Shown piece after piece: positions 45,199-55,918 of a stretch of 64,000 nucleotides of DNA. The stretch's first letter is position 1. Every line of letters begins with the position of its first letter. A model generated the notes under the pieces. It saw nothing but the letters and a program-made list of their open reading frames with translations. It searched no databases and had not been told where the DNA came from. This DNA comes from Lotus japonicus (Eukaryota; Streptophyta; Magnoliopsida; Fabales; Fabaceae): NCBI RefSeq assembly GCF_012489685.1, contig NC_080042.1:52938066-53002065 (forward strand). Direction: 5' to 3'. A program made the translations under genes and the position numbers.

Positions 45199-45440
45199 TA
45201 TTACTTTTTTTTTTTTACAACAAAAAATTTATTGAATGGAAAAAGAACATGAGAACAACCCTCTCATGATAGGGGAATGCCAGATACAATTCTAGTTAAA
45301 ACAAACCATAAAAGTCCCCTCTCCTTGTAAAGGCCAAAAACTTAGAAAAAATGTCTCATTAAAATCTTATTAGGAAAAACCCAATTGAGATAAAAACCTA
45401 GTGAAGGGAAAAGAGTATACCCACCCCTAAAAAAGCCTTT
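45199..45440 (-). mobile_element. LINE 3'-end fragment
   Basis: Starts with a T11-12 run on the plus strand (the A tail on the minus strand) and continues with TTTATTGAATGGAAAAAG and later CATTAAAATCTTATTAGGAA-like sequence, resembling the 3' region of the LINE at 9800-10020. 5'-truncated; TSD not resolved. Confidence 0.55.
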
Positions 45441-46289
45441 GATACTTACGTACATGGGGCAATCACATAGATAGTAGACGCACGTTTTCGCCCCGTGAGT
45501 TTGACGTACGGGGCAAAAAATAGCATATACTATCTATATTAATATAAATATATATATATATATTTATTTATATATGTAATGTATTATTTATATTACCACG
45601 GTCGAACCCCGGTTTGTCCCCAGTTCGACCTTTGAACCTTGAACATGTGCCTCGACCGGTTCAATGACCGGTCCAATTTTTTTAACATTGTTAAATCTAA
45701 CTTTCCTGGTCTCTACAACTTTTTATTTTTATTTATTTTTTAATCAAAATTTATTAATGTTTATTTAAAATTCCCTACATACAGAAAATTCCATTCAATT
45801 CAAAGGCCAATTTTTTTTGTCAACGTAGAGTACATTGATAAAACATGTCTTATAACAAGCTCAACAAGGAAGGCTTTAGAGATAAAGCACAAGGATTGAT
45901 AGATTATCATTGACCCAAAACAAAATTGGTAGATACTCGATCCAGCTAAAACTTTCAGTGACCTAAAGCAAGAAATTACTAGAAGCCAAGTAAGTACAAA
46001 CAGACGGGCATAGTCATATTAGGCTGCTCAATCATGGAATAAAATATGAAATATTAAGAACGTGCCCTTTTTTATTCTTGTTTCAAAAGATCATATTCTT
46101 CAGAATTAAGTTTACATTTTAAGAAATAAAAATCCATTAATTGAAGAGCCATCACTTAATTTCGTTCTCATATTGTCAACCACTACCTTAGCATCATCAT
46201 AACTGATTTTTAGATTTGGTGCACTGTGCTTTTTGCTACTCAACCAGTATGGTGGGCACAGGCACAAACGAGTTAGAGACAGGCAAGGA
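45441..46289. other. Intergenic DNA, unassigned
   Basis: Contains an inverted pair around CGTACATGGGGCAA / TGACGTACGGGGCAA (45450-45520), a TA-rich run, and AT-rich sequence leading to the dioxygenase pseudogene. No coding support. Confidence 0.5.
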
Positions 46290-46403
46290 CTCCAGTTATA
46301 ACAGAAAAGTTGAAACGCCTTTGATGACTCCAAGCTGGGTGTGAAGGCCTCTTAGAATCTGGGGTCACAAAGATCCCACCCATGTTTTACTCTCCCAAGT
46401 TGG

Positions 46404-46648
46404 AGATCATTAGATTTGGCACCCCACTCATTAGAAATGTCACCCCATTTACGGAAATTTAGTTTCCGAAATATTTCGGAAATAAAGTTTTCGAAGCATT
46501 TTTTCACTCAAAAGTGGGGTGTTACATGTATTGTACACTACAAATCACGAATTAATTTCGGAATCTAAGATTCCGAAATAATTTGGAACTTGAAAATCCG
46601 AAAATAGGGGGTGTGAAATCTAATGGTTGGGGTGGCAAATCCACCTCT
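46404..46648. mobile_element. Mutator-type MITE, copy 2 (245 bp)
   Basis: Inserted in exon 1 of the dioxygenase with a perfect 9-bp duplication CCAAGTTGG (46395-46403, 46649-46657). Reverse-oriented relative to the copy at 29419, which it matches along its length. Ends include ATCATTAGATTTGGCACCCC and AGAGGTGGATTTGCCACCCC. Confidence 0.9.
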
Positions 46649-46937
46649 CCAAGTTGGATACCAATGAGAACTTACAAAGTGAGTCCAACTTCAGCATCCC
46701 AATCATAAATCTTCAAGACAAACAAAATCTCAGCGGAATCCGCAGTTTTCATGGACAAGATGCTGATTCAAGGATACCCTTTGCTCCTCCCGGGATCGCA
46801 ATAAGAAGGATAGATACTTCTCCAATGGTACCCTTTACAGGGACCCTGCTGCTAACTAGAGGGACACATTTGCATTTTATGTAAATCCAGATCCTCCCAA
46901 CTCAGAAGAAATACCACAAGTATGCAGGTAATGTTGT

Positions 46938-48821
46938 TGATGCAGCGGAAGTCGTACTAGGATTACAAGCACAAATCCTAAAAAAAGGGTTTCTGGAATC
47001 CACCAGAAAGGGAGATAGCCAGCGCTAAAACCCTAGAAAATACACTGAAATCCACCAGAGAAGAAGATAAAACTCTTGAATTTTATTATCAATCAATAGC
47101 CTTACAAGTGCTTAAATAGAGAAATAGGAAAACCCTAATGAAACTAAAAATAAAGAAAATCCTAACTAAAAGATCCTAAACTCAATTAGAAAGTAATTAA
47201 AAATAACAAATCCTAACAAATTTATCCTAACTTAATTAAAAACAAAATAGATCCTAAACATATTTAAAAATACTAAAAATAATAAATTCCTAATTAATCT
47301 GCTCCTGCATCAGACTCCTCTTCTTGTGAAGAACCTGACCCCGAGTTCTAACATAACAAAAAACAAATGCATCTGTCCGGAACTCATGAACAACATTAAG
47401 AATGTCAGGGTCGAATACCCAAGTCTGTGTAGAACTATCTGATGTCTGCATTAATGCGCCATAATCAAGTGTCTCTAATGTCTTTACATTCTCTTCTTCT
47501 TCCAAAGAACTTGACCACAAGTTCTCTTCTAAATAAAAGGCTTCAATATGCAAACAAACCAAACCAACAACACCATTACTACAGCTCCGAACTTTTTTTT
47601 TATCATCTCCTTCAACAAATATCCCATGAGCACCATCACTATCCTTAATCAATCCTAACTTCTCCAGTTTCTCCAAAATCACCTTGGGGGGCTTTTGGAT
47701 TATAGGGGATAATTGTGCTTTGTACTCCTGTAGGAAGCGGAGTTGAAGATTTGAATGTAAGAAACTCTGAGGACTTCATGTTGCCAAAGTTTTCATCTTT
47801 TGTAACGTCAACTTCCCTTGGTTTCTGCGCAGATGGTACCAAATCATCCTCCAACGTTTTTGCCTCATCTTCCATGTCAACAATAGAGGATGGCGCAAAT
47901 GAAATTTGAGAATCTGATTCCGAAGAAGTTGCGTATATAGGTCTTGCAGATGGACATGAATTTGAAGTAGGTTTTGGTAGGGGTTGTGGCAAGGAAATTG
48001 GTTCTGCAGTCGGTGATATGTTGGGGTAAGGATTAATAAGGTTGGATGTAGCAGGTTGGGGGTGTGGAGTTTCGGTGGTTTTAGAGGTTGGGTATTGAAC
48101 TGGTAATAAGGATGAGATACCGATGGTGAAGGTAAGGATTGGGAAGGTAAGTATATAACGGAATGATTGTTGTCGTTGTCGCACATAAACCTATGTGGTT
48201 TCCCTCTCCTGTCTCGTCGCCGGTTACCGTTGTTGGTATTGTTGACATGCGCCGTTATAGCCGTCGTGAACATCTTCATATGTTGTGTCATCTGTTGTGT
48301 CATAACAGTTAGGGCCGCAGTAAGAGCCGCGGTAACATCCTTCAAGTCTGCTTTGGTCACTGGTTGATCTTCCATGGTTGATCAAGCAAAGAAAAGAGAC
48401 AGGAGAAAGCCTGCTCTTATGCCACTTGATGCAGCGGAAGTCGTACTAGGATTGCAAGTACAAATCCTAAAAAAAGGGTTTTTGGAATCCACCAGAAAGG
48501 GAGATAGCCAGCGCTAAAACCCTAGAAAATACACTGGAATCCACCAGAGAAGAAGAGAAAACTCTTGAATTTTATTATCAATCAAAAACTGAGTAGGGTA
48601 TTGCCTTCCAAGTGCTTAAATAGAGAAATAGGAAAACCCTAATGAAACTAAAAATAAAGAAAATCCTAACTAAAAGATCCTAAACTCAATTAGAAAGTAA
48701 TTAAAAATAACAAATCCTAACAAATTTATCCTAACTTAATTAAAAACAAAATAGATCCTAAACATATTTAAAAATACTAAAAATAATAAATTCCTAATTA
48801 ATCTACTCCTGCATTGCATCA
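46938..48821 (-). mobile_element. Small gag-bearing LTR retroelement (TR-GAG-like, 1884 bp)
   Basis: LTRs 46938-47312 (375 bp) and 48427-48821 (395 bp), perfect 5-bp target duplication GTTGT (46933-46937, 48822-48826). On the minus strand the 5' LTR ends CTGCATCA and is followed by TGGCATAAGAGC (48424-48413), a PBS with two differences from the initiator-Met complement. Purine-rich AAGAAGAGGAGTC precedes the 3' LTR. Only a gag-like region lies between, with no pol. Inserted 10 bp inside intron 1 of the dioxygenase. Confidence 0.92.
47290..48375 (-). pseudogene. gag-like coding region of the small LTR element
   Basis: Starts at ATG 48375 (MEDQPVTKADLKDV, then Thr/Met/Gln-rich helical sequence and an Arg-rich NRRRDRRGK). 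It shifts frame near 48180 into a Pro/Ser-rich segment (to 47645) and shifts back for KLEKLGLIKDSDG and a tail running into the LTR. No zinc knuckle, protease or RT. Likely supplied a particle protein in trans; now frameshifted. The gag assignment rests on position and composition rather than a clear domain. Confidence 0.55.
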
Positions 48822-48944
48822 GTTGTTATTGCTATTTTGGCACTAACACAATGCACATGCTTCTAAAGTTCATAAAAAAAGTAGTGAAAAGTAAAAAACA
48901 GCATCTAGAAATCTTCAATATAAGGTTTGCCTTATGTTATTATT

Positions 48945-49130
48945 CAATAATTATTTGTCCACACCTCTAAATTGAGGTGGAAAGAGGTGGAGGAGGAGAG
49001 AGATAGGAAGAAAAGAAAAAGTAAGAAAGAGAAAGTATAAGATGTGATAGATGATAAGAGGAGAGAGATAGAAATAAAAATAGGTGGAAATGAAGTGTAT
49101 AAATAAGGAGGTGTGTATATATCATTACTC
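48945..49130 (-). mobile_element. Pyrimidine-rich MITE, copy 2
   Basis: Reverse-oriented counterpart of 30993-31177, with ends GAGGTGTGTATATATCATTA and GTCCACACCTC and a GAGAGAG-rich interior on this strand. Lies within intron 1 of the dioxygenase pseudogene. Confidence 0.7.
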
Positions 49131-50348
49131 GTTATTATTAGTAAAATCAAAAAAATAAAAATAGAAAACATTCTCAACAAGCCAATCAAAAGCACCCCAA
49201 CTTGGCAGTTTTATATATATAAGCTAAACAGTTAAACAGTTACTCTAGAATATGCAAACTTCCTTGTATTTCATATCTTTACATGACACAGGCTTAAATG
49301 TAAAACAAAAATTGTATACAGGAATGTGCATCCAACTTTCTAATATTTCATACTAGTTACATGGCTTCAGGTCAATGTCACTTGTGGACTTCAGTTGCAG
49401 AGTGCTAACAAAATCAAATTTGGACCTTTTATTTTGTCTTTGATAAAATGAGTATGCATTTCAGAGACATTGTCATTGTATATTCAAAGAAAGTAAGAGT
49501 GTTGGGCTTTACCATCTTAATCCTTCTTTACCTTAACGAAATCGACTCGGCTGACGGACAATTTATTTTGGGTCACTACTATCCCGCATGCCCTGAGCCC
49601 GAATTAACTATGGGCACCTCAAAGCATTCTGATAGGGACTTCATGACAATACTTCGGCAAGATCAGATGGGTGGTCTTCAAGTTCTTCATCAGAATCAAT
49701 GGGTTGATGTTCCTCCAGTCCATGGGTTCTCGTGGTAAACATTGGGGATCTCCTGCAGGTAAGTACAGTAAACAATTGCATGAAACTCTCTGTGATAATC
49801 CTAGTTGTGCTTGTTTTCTTTGGAACAACTAACAACACAAACTTAAAAAAGAATTACACATGAAATAGGGTTGCCAATCCATAACTTCAAAAGGAAAGAC
49901 AAGTAGACCATATAATTATCGAAAAAAAATGAGATCATGCCTCTTTATAGTCACCATAGCTTATCTCATTTTTCCTACCAGCTTTCAATGCTTCTGTTGA
50001 TACGTTCATCAAAGCTCTGCGGTTTAAATATAAAATGCTCACATACACAAATTTTGTTGAGTATATCTATCAGTCCCCCTTTTATTGGTGCTGCTTATGA
50101 CAAATGACCAGTTCAGCAGTGTTTATCACCGGGTTTTATCAAGGCATGTAGGCCCTAGAATTTCCATAGCAAGCTTCTTCGTAAACATATCATCACAGGG
50201 AATGTCAAAGGTTATTGGTCCAATAAAGGAATTGTTATCAGAAGAAAACCCACCAATCTACAGGGACGCTACTATAAAAGACGTCATAGCACATCGTATT
50301 GAAAAAGGCCTCGATGGCAACTCTTCCTTGGAGCCTTTCAAGATGTGA

Positions 50349-52310
50349 AGTAAATATTGAGAGCATGAATATGTGTCTGATATGTAGGTATATAGGATTT
50401 AAAGTTATTGATCGATGTATCTATTTGAAACTTCAAGTATTTGGGTAGTTTTATGACTCAACATCATGTCGTTTATCAAACAATACAGAACAACTACGAA
50501 AATCTGATTCAACATAGTTATTATGTAGCTTACTAAACAACACAGCATGACTATATAACCTTACCCAAGTTTTTTTTTTTTGAACGAACCTTACCCAAGT
50601 TAAATGTTTATTTTAAATCCAATTACTAAACATGAGATATTTTGCCTAAATAACCAGTAGGCCTTAATATCAAACCTAAATGAGAATTATAAGCTTAGAG
50701 TTTATCTAACAGCAAATTTTCAACAATAAGAAAAGTCCAAATGATAATGCAGAGACTTTATGTGCACAGTTTGCAAATAAAGTAAGTTATTACATGGAAA
50801 ATAAACTCTCGGACTCATTCAACCAAGATTGAAGAGTTTGCAAACAGAACATACCTGAGTCTCTCACTTTCACATTAAGCAAATTATGATTCCTTGCAGC
50901 TGCACATGCTTCACCACCTGAAGTGTTCTAGTGCTGAAAAGATAATCAGCTCCTTTATGCAATCAGATATTGCCAAGAAGGAGACAAACTAGAACTGTAG
51001 CTTAATGAATATGATAATTTATGACATTCTCCAAGTTTCAGACTGTTAAAAGTTTGAGACTTTTCTAAAGGTCAGAAAAAATAGCTTAGTTTGTGTAGCT
51101 ACAATTAAAATCTTATTTTTTGTATGCTTTTGGTTAAATGCAACTTGTGTGCACAGCTTTGACTGTAAAATTCTAACCAACTTTACTCGGTAGCAATGAT
51201 TAATTTTAGTGCATTGTTGCAGAACTCTTGAATATATTCAGTTACAGATATCTTTGCATTTATGAGGCCTTAGCTGCATAATCTCCTCCTTTTTTTCTCC
51301 ATCTCTTTTATCACATTTGTTCTATGTATTTATACATTATAGAAGTGCAGAATTGAAAGAAAACAACAAGCAGAGTAGGCTCAGACTGCGGATGTCTCTG
51401 AGGAAGCTGAAGATAAGCTGTTCTCTGTCATAAGTTAGGCTGCAAATAGTGACAATATAACAATTCATTCACAAGTCATGACCAACTTCTAGATTAAATG
51501 CCTAAACACCAGTTTGCCTGACAAGCCTGATGATACTTTCAATACACAACTTTAAAATCATTCCAGTGATGCTCTTCAGATGCTCAAAGTCCGAAACTAT
51601 AACAAATCACAAAACCCATTACAACTTCCATCCCTTTGGGAAACTCTTATGCCATGAACCAGTCAAACGTTCAAAGGCCCATTTTTAGAGGACAATTAAA
51701 AGAGTTGGAAGTTGGAACAACCCAGCAGGTGTTTATAAGCTTCCCATTTCACTTATGAAGGGAATATAAGACATCTATCTTGATAACACAGCTGCTGAAA
51801 ATTCAAAAAAATAAATGTGTAAGAAACAGAACCATACAGTTAAAAGTACAAATACTATTTAGTGATTAGCTATAAAAAAGGCTGACACATTAAGTCAGAT
51901 AGAAAATTCCTTCCAGCCTTTCTATAAGAGTTGCAAATACTTTCCAGCAATTCCATTACAAACAAATTATTTTTGCCATGGGAAGATGAAGTTTACTGTG
52001 ATAAGTAGTTCCTAGTTCCAGGACTAGATGAACTTAAATATGATATAAAATTGGTAAATTTATATGGCATTTATATGTTTGGTTGAAACTTCACATGAAA
52101 AAAAAAGAAATACCAGCTGCAAGCAGATGCTGCAATTGGCAGCCACAAGTTTGAGTAAATTTATCAAACATACAAGGCATATTGTTGAATGTCAAGTGTA
52201 GCATCATAACAATAATACTGGTTGTTGAATTTATGCTTGCCTTCTAAGGAACTCAAAAGCTTCTCTTATGAAATGTATAAATCTCTGCAAAAAAGAATGG
52301 ATGAGCTTAC
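50349..52310. other. Intergenic DNA downstream of the dioxygenase
   Basis: Contains a tiny retroposon insertion (50572), the first copy of a 270-bp duplication (51537-51813) and AT-rich sequence. No supported ORF. Confidence 0.55.
50572..50586 (-). mobile_element. Minimal retroposon insertion (15 nt) with 15-bp TSD
   Basis: T10 followed by GAACG lies between two perfect copies of AACCTTACCCAAGTT (50557-50571, 50587-50601). Same inserted text as the case at 40831. Confidence 0.8.
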
Positions 52311-52755
52311 TTGCATCATGTCACCCAGTTTAAAGACCAAAGCACCAGGAATGCATCTGACATCAACCCACTGGTTTTCATAGAAAACTTGAGGCCACCA
52401 ACTTGGTCTTGTAGGAGAAAAGTGAGATCCATTCTAGCTCAGGGCAAGGTAAGTAATAATGAAGTTACTAGCCCAATGATAATTTCCATACACAATTTTT
52501 AAATCATTCCAGTTGTTATGCTTTTCAAAAGCTGAAACTCCGAAAATATAACAAATCACAAACCCATGACAACTTCCATTCCTTTGGGAAACTCTTTTGC
52601 CATGAACCTGTCAAACCTTCAAGGGCCTATTTATAGAGAAGTAAGAGAACAATTGAAAGAGTTAGAACAGTCCAGCAGAAGTTTATAAGCTTCCCATTTC
52701 ATGAAGGCAATATAAGACATCTATCGTCATAGCACAGCTGCAGAAAATTTAAAAC
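51537..52755. repeat. Dispersed direct duplication, about 270 bp, 0.95 kb apart
   Basis: 51537-51813 and 52484-52755 share a long series of motifs: AAATCATTCCAGT, TATAACAAATCACAAA, CCTTTGGGAAACTCTT, GCCATGAACC, TTTATAAGCTTCCCATTTCA and ATATAAGACATCTATC. Divergence is about 15% with small indels. The segment between holds a minus-strand dioxygenase remnant, so these may be duplicated flanks of a lost gene copy. Confidence 0.8.
52311..52440 (-). pseudogene. Second 2-oxoglutarate dioxygenase remnant (end of exon 2)
   Basis: On the minus strand it reads PQVFYENQWVDV, then IPGALVFKLGDMMQ and a GTAAGC donor-like end, matching the exon 2 end of the dioxygenase at 46290-50348 ([16 protein letters not shown]). 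The upstream His-x-Asp region is scrambled and the other exons were not found. It is on the opposite strand to the larger pseudogene, so a relic of an inverted gene duplicate. Confidence 0.72.
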
Positions 52756-52766
52756 AACAAAATTAA

Positions 52767-53275
52767 GTTGTCAATCCCAGCGGGATCCAGCAGGATCTCA
52801 GGTTCCTATCCCACCCATGCCCTGGGACGAATTTTCCCATCCTGCCAAGTTCATTATCCTGGCCGGATAACGAAGGTCATAAATTTCCAAAAATGCCCCC
52901 AAAATGTAAATGTTGGGGCTTTTTACTTAGGGGGATTTTCAGGTTTCCACAATAGTAAAAACCCTAGAACTTTGATTTTGTTCAGCCTTTCCCTCTCTTC
53001 GACCCTCCATTCCTTCGACCCAGAACTGGCCGGCGACCACCACAAGATCTCTGACCATTTTCTGGCGAGCGTCACCTTTGTTCTACCCACTTCGAACCCT
53101 CTTCTCCTCTGTTCTACCCTGTATTTATCATTGATTTAGTATGTAAATATATGGTAAAAATTTCACAAAAGAAAAACAAAAAATCACTATCCCTGCCATC
53201 CCACTTTCCGGTATCCCGCAATCCCAATTTTAGGATGGCCACGACGAGTCCCAGCTGGGAACTGGGATTGACAAC
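52767..53275. mobile_element. Non-autonomous TIR element (509 bp)
   Basis: Perfect 14-bp inverted ends GTTGTCAATCCCAG and CTGGGATTGACAAC. Subterminal regions are rich in GGGAT/ATCCC motifs, which is hAT-like. No clear target duplication was found (flanks AAAATTAA / ATAGTTAC). No coding capacity seen. Confidence 0.72.
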
Positions 53276-53888
53276 ATAGTTACAGAGTCCATTTATTGTG
53301 TTGGTTCATTTGATTAGTTATCAATGACTTAGGATTTAAGACTTAAGAGCATATCATAGGCATTCCTTTATTTTCAGTATCAATGCCTGTCAATCCACGC
53401 AATAATAAGTTGTCAGGGCTCTCCAAGTCAAGAACTAAACTTTACTTGCTAACTAGCACAAGTATAGTGGAAGTTTCAGCCTGTGATTCTGAGTTTATGT
53501 TTGGTCATTTAGAATAATATATAAAAAGCAAGTCTAAAAAGAAAACAGAAATGCACAGTCACAAATTATGATTCATATACAGTTAAGAGTACAAAAACTT
53601 TGAATCAAATGCTTCAGATTAATCAAAAGTCCAATATGGGATGTAATTACTATGTATAAAATGAATTAGACCCTCACCCTCAAACAACATTTACCATTGA
53701 ATCATGTGATCTGAAGAAACATAATCTTTATGCATTAAATCACCACGAATAATAACCATAAAAGAGCTGATATAGCAGTATAGGGTCTACATCTGATGAG
53801 GACAGCACTTTGCTCATCAGCATACAGTCTATATCCCAGTGCTATCAAGCTATTAGAGTAGATGAAGCACAATGACAATATATTGAGA
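53276..53888. other. Intergenic DNA with partial SINE-end duplicate
   Basis: A 22-bp segment starting TATATCCCAGTGC at 53830-53851 is repeated at 53906-53927, where it forms the 3' end of the SINE. It is probably a fragment of another SINE copy. Nothing else is recognised. Confidence 0.5.
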
Positions 53889-54101
53889 GAAAAAAAAAAG
53901 ATTGTTATATCCCAGTGCTATCAAGCTCCAACAATGCCCAGGTTAAGAGAATGATATGGGACCTAATGTGCATGTATTGTAGGCAGCCTCCATACCTTGC
54001 ATTTTTAATTGGTTAATTCTTCTAGGACTTGAACATGTGGCCTCCTAGTCACAACGAAGCAACTCTAACCAGCAACTCTAACCATTGCACAAAAGTGCCC
54101 C
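53889..54101 (-). mobile_element. Au-like tRNA-derived SINE
   Basis: On the minus strand it begins GGGGCACTTTTGTGCAATGG, has A box TGGTTAGAGTTG and B box ATGTTCAAGTCC, then GGAGGCTGCCTACAATA, and ends near GCACTGGGATATAACAATC followed by a T10 run. This is the order of the plant Au SINE family (GGTAAGGCTGCGTACAATA and a short poly-T end, from memory of the family). The A-box unit TGGTTAGAGTTGC is duplicated in tandem. TSD not resolved. Confidence 0.72.
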
Positions 54102-54322
54102 TTCCAAAAAGTATAGTTATGTGAAGACTCAAAAAAAAAAAATCAATAAATCAGTCATTGTTATTGTTACAATATCAATATGAACCTAACACCCCATGAC
54201 TTAAAATCAAAACTAAGGTGCTATCGCGTGTATCTATAAAATGAAAGACAATAAAATAGATTTGATGATTGTCATCAAAATTAAAAATGTGTAACTAGAA
54301 AGTATCTTACCCAGTTTTACTC

Positions 54323-54982
54323 TTACAATAGGTCTCTAGCAATCACTTCACGAAGAAGTTTCTCTGCCTTGTCATTCTCACCTTTCTTAAAGAGTGACTG
54401 AATAATTATTTCAAAAGTTATAGCATCAGGAATACAGCCCTCATCTTCCATTTTTGACAATAAGGCCAACGCTTTATCAAACAAGCCTTCTTTACAAAGC
54501 CCATTGATCATAATAGTATATGTTTGGACAGTTAGATGATAGCCTTTTCTCAAAAGATCCTGAAAAATCTCTTGTGCATCCTTCAATCTTCCACCTTCGC
54601 ACAGTCCACCCAGAAGTATATTGTACATCCACACATCAGGCTGAATACCCTGGTCTTTAATTTTCTTGATTAGTGCAATTGCTTGGTCAACATGATGGCT
54701 TTTGCATAAAGCGTCCAATAAAGAACTGTAGGTGATTATATTGGCTGGTTGACCTCTAACATGCATCTCATCAAGAAGCTTCCAAGCATGAGAGACTCTC
54801 CCCGATTTGCATAAACCATCAATAAGAGAATTGTAAGTTACTGTGTTAGGAATAATCTTTTTGGAATCCATTTCTGCAAGGAGATTCAGCGCTCCATCCA
54901 CCATTTTAATCTTACATAATCCGTTGATCATAATATTGTAGCTCTGAACATTTGGAGTCACTCCCCTCCGAGCAAGTTTCAA
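54323..54982 (-). pseudogene. P-class PPR protein C-terminal fragment (Rf-like)
   Basis: An open frame of 219 codons contains about six 35-residue pentatricopeptide repeats with the canonical TYNxLIDGLCKxGRV and QTYTIMINGLCKEGL patterns. The natural PPR ending EKLLREVIARDLL is followed by the stop. PPRs of this type bind organellar RNA, and close relatives include restorer-of-fertility-like genes, usually 500-600 residues with an N-terminal transit peptide. Here the N-terminal repeats and transit peptide are absent. Upstream sequence past 54982 has a stop and no PPR motif, so the gene is a 5'-truncated fragment, although the remaining repeats carry no lesion. Confidence 0.85.
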
Positions 54983-55918
54983 CCAACAACGGTAAGCTTT
55001 CTACCCAGAAGGTTCTAGCCTTATACAAGACTCTACTTCTCCTCGCCGGTCGAACAATCAATCTCTAATAAGTTCTGCAACAGGGTTCTGACATAAAAAA
55101 ATATGTAATCAATCCCACGAACGACTCACAATGCACTCCACCGAACTCTAATACAAAGCCATGGTACTTCATCAGATCATCATGGATCCTCCAAATCAGC
55201 AGCACCACTGCGACTTCCCCAAAGCTTGGTACTTGATAATGTTGTCGCCCATCGCCTCGCAGTCGCTCGGCCGCCCAAACACAAGCAATACATACAATGG
55301 TGTGCGAGGGTAAACTTCCAGAATATAGGTATATAAATAATAGTAGGTCACACAATATACACATAATCACATACTTATAAGTTTCACACTCACTCACGCA
55401 GATCTATCGATCACGTGACTTACGTAAAATATGAGGGTTGTCCATGACAAACCCTTCCAATATCCATAACAAATCAACTAATTCACAAAAGGACATATCC
55501 CAAATCATATGACATCAAATCATCAAAGTAGTTAAGTGCATGATATGACATGCAATGTCATGCTCAGAATATGATCCGGATAAAATGTCACCATCACGAT
55601 GAACCGAAGCATCTCGCTCCGCTGAAGCAGCGCGCTCCACTGAAGCATCTCGCTCCTCTTAAGCATCTCGCTTCTTGAAGCATCTCGCTTCTTTGAAGTC
55701 CGATCTGATATCGTCCTTCGGAAAGCCTCACGCTCCCCACAAAATGTATGCATGAATGCAGTATGGTTAGCCAAACAACGAGCCGTCCTCACCGGATACA
55801 CCTGTCAAGCTAGAGTACATTGTCTCTACAACATCCTAAGGTAAACGTCTATCCCTCGACCCAAAGACCTCAACAGAAAGATGTGCTAGCCGCACTTAGT
55901 AACTTTTCAAGTCACCCT
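54983..55918. other. Repetitive intergenic DNA with short tandem repeat
   Basis: No gene is supported. Around 55605-55700 a unit of about 16-19 bp, GAAGCATCTCGCTCC, is repeated about five times with variation. The surroundings look like decayed LTR or satellite-type sequence. Confidence 0.55.

Larger units (their letters stand above)
46290..50348 (+). pseudogene. 2-oxoglutarate/Fe(II) dioxygenase (ACC-oxidase-homologue type), pseudogene
   Basis: Exon 1 (about 46290-46927) reads FDDSKLGVK, then with a frameshift GLLESGVTKIPPMFY, resumes after a MITE with SIPIINLQD, and ends PPNSEEIPQVCR at a CAG|GTAATG donor. Exon 2 (49465-49758) reads [34 protein letters not shown] (Fe-binding His-x-Asp) and [11 protein letters not shown] one-base loss near 49727 then shifts the frame, and a helix segment after GFTI is missing. 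Exon 3 (50094-50348) has VYHRVLS (second Fe His) and RISIASFF (2-oxoglutarate Arg-x-Ser), ending normally. Its acceptor is TG instead of AG at 50092-50093. Intron 1 holds an LTR element. DOXC-class enzymes of this type hydroxylate secondary metabolites. It is clearly inactive. Confidence 0.88.

Noticed and set aside
46112..46333. Minus-strand 73-codon ORF over the start of the dioxygenase
   Set aside because: The plus strand carries the conserved FDDSKLGVK motif there; the minus frame matches nothing.
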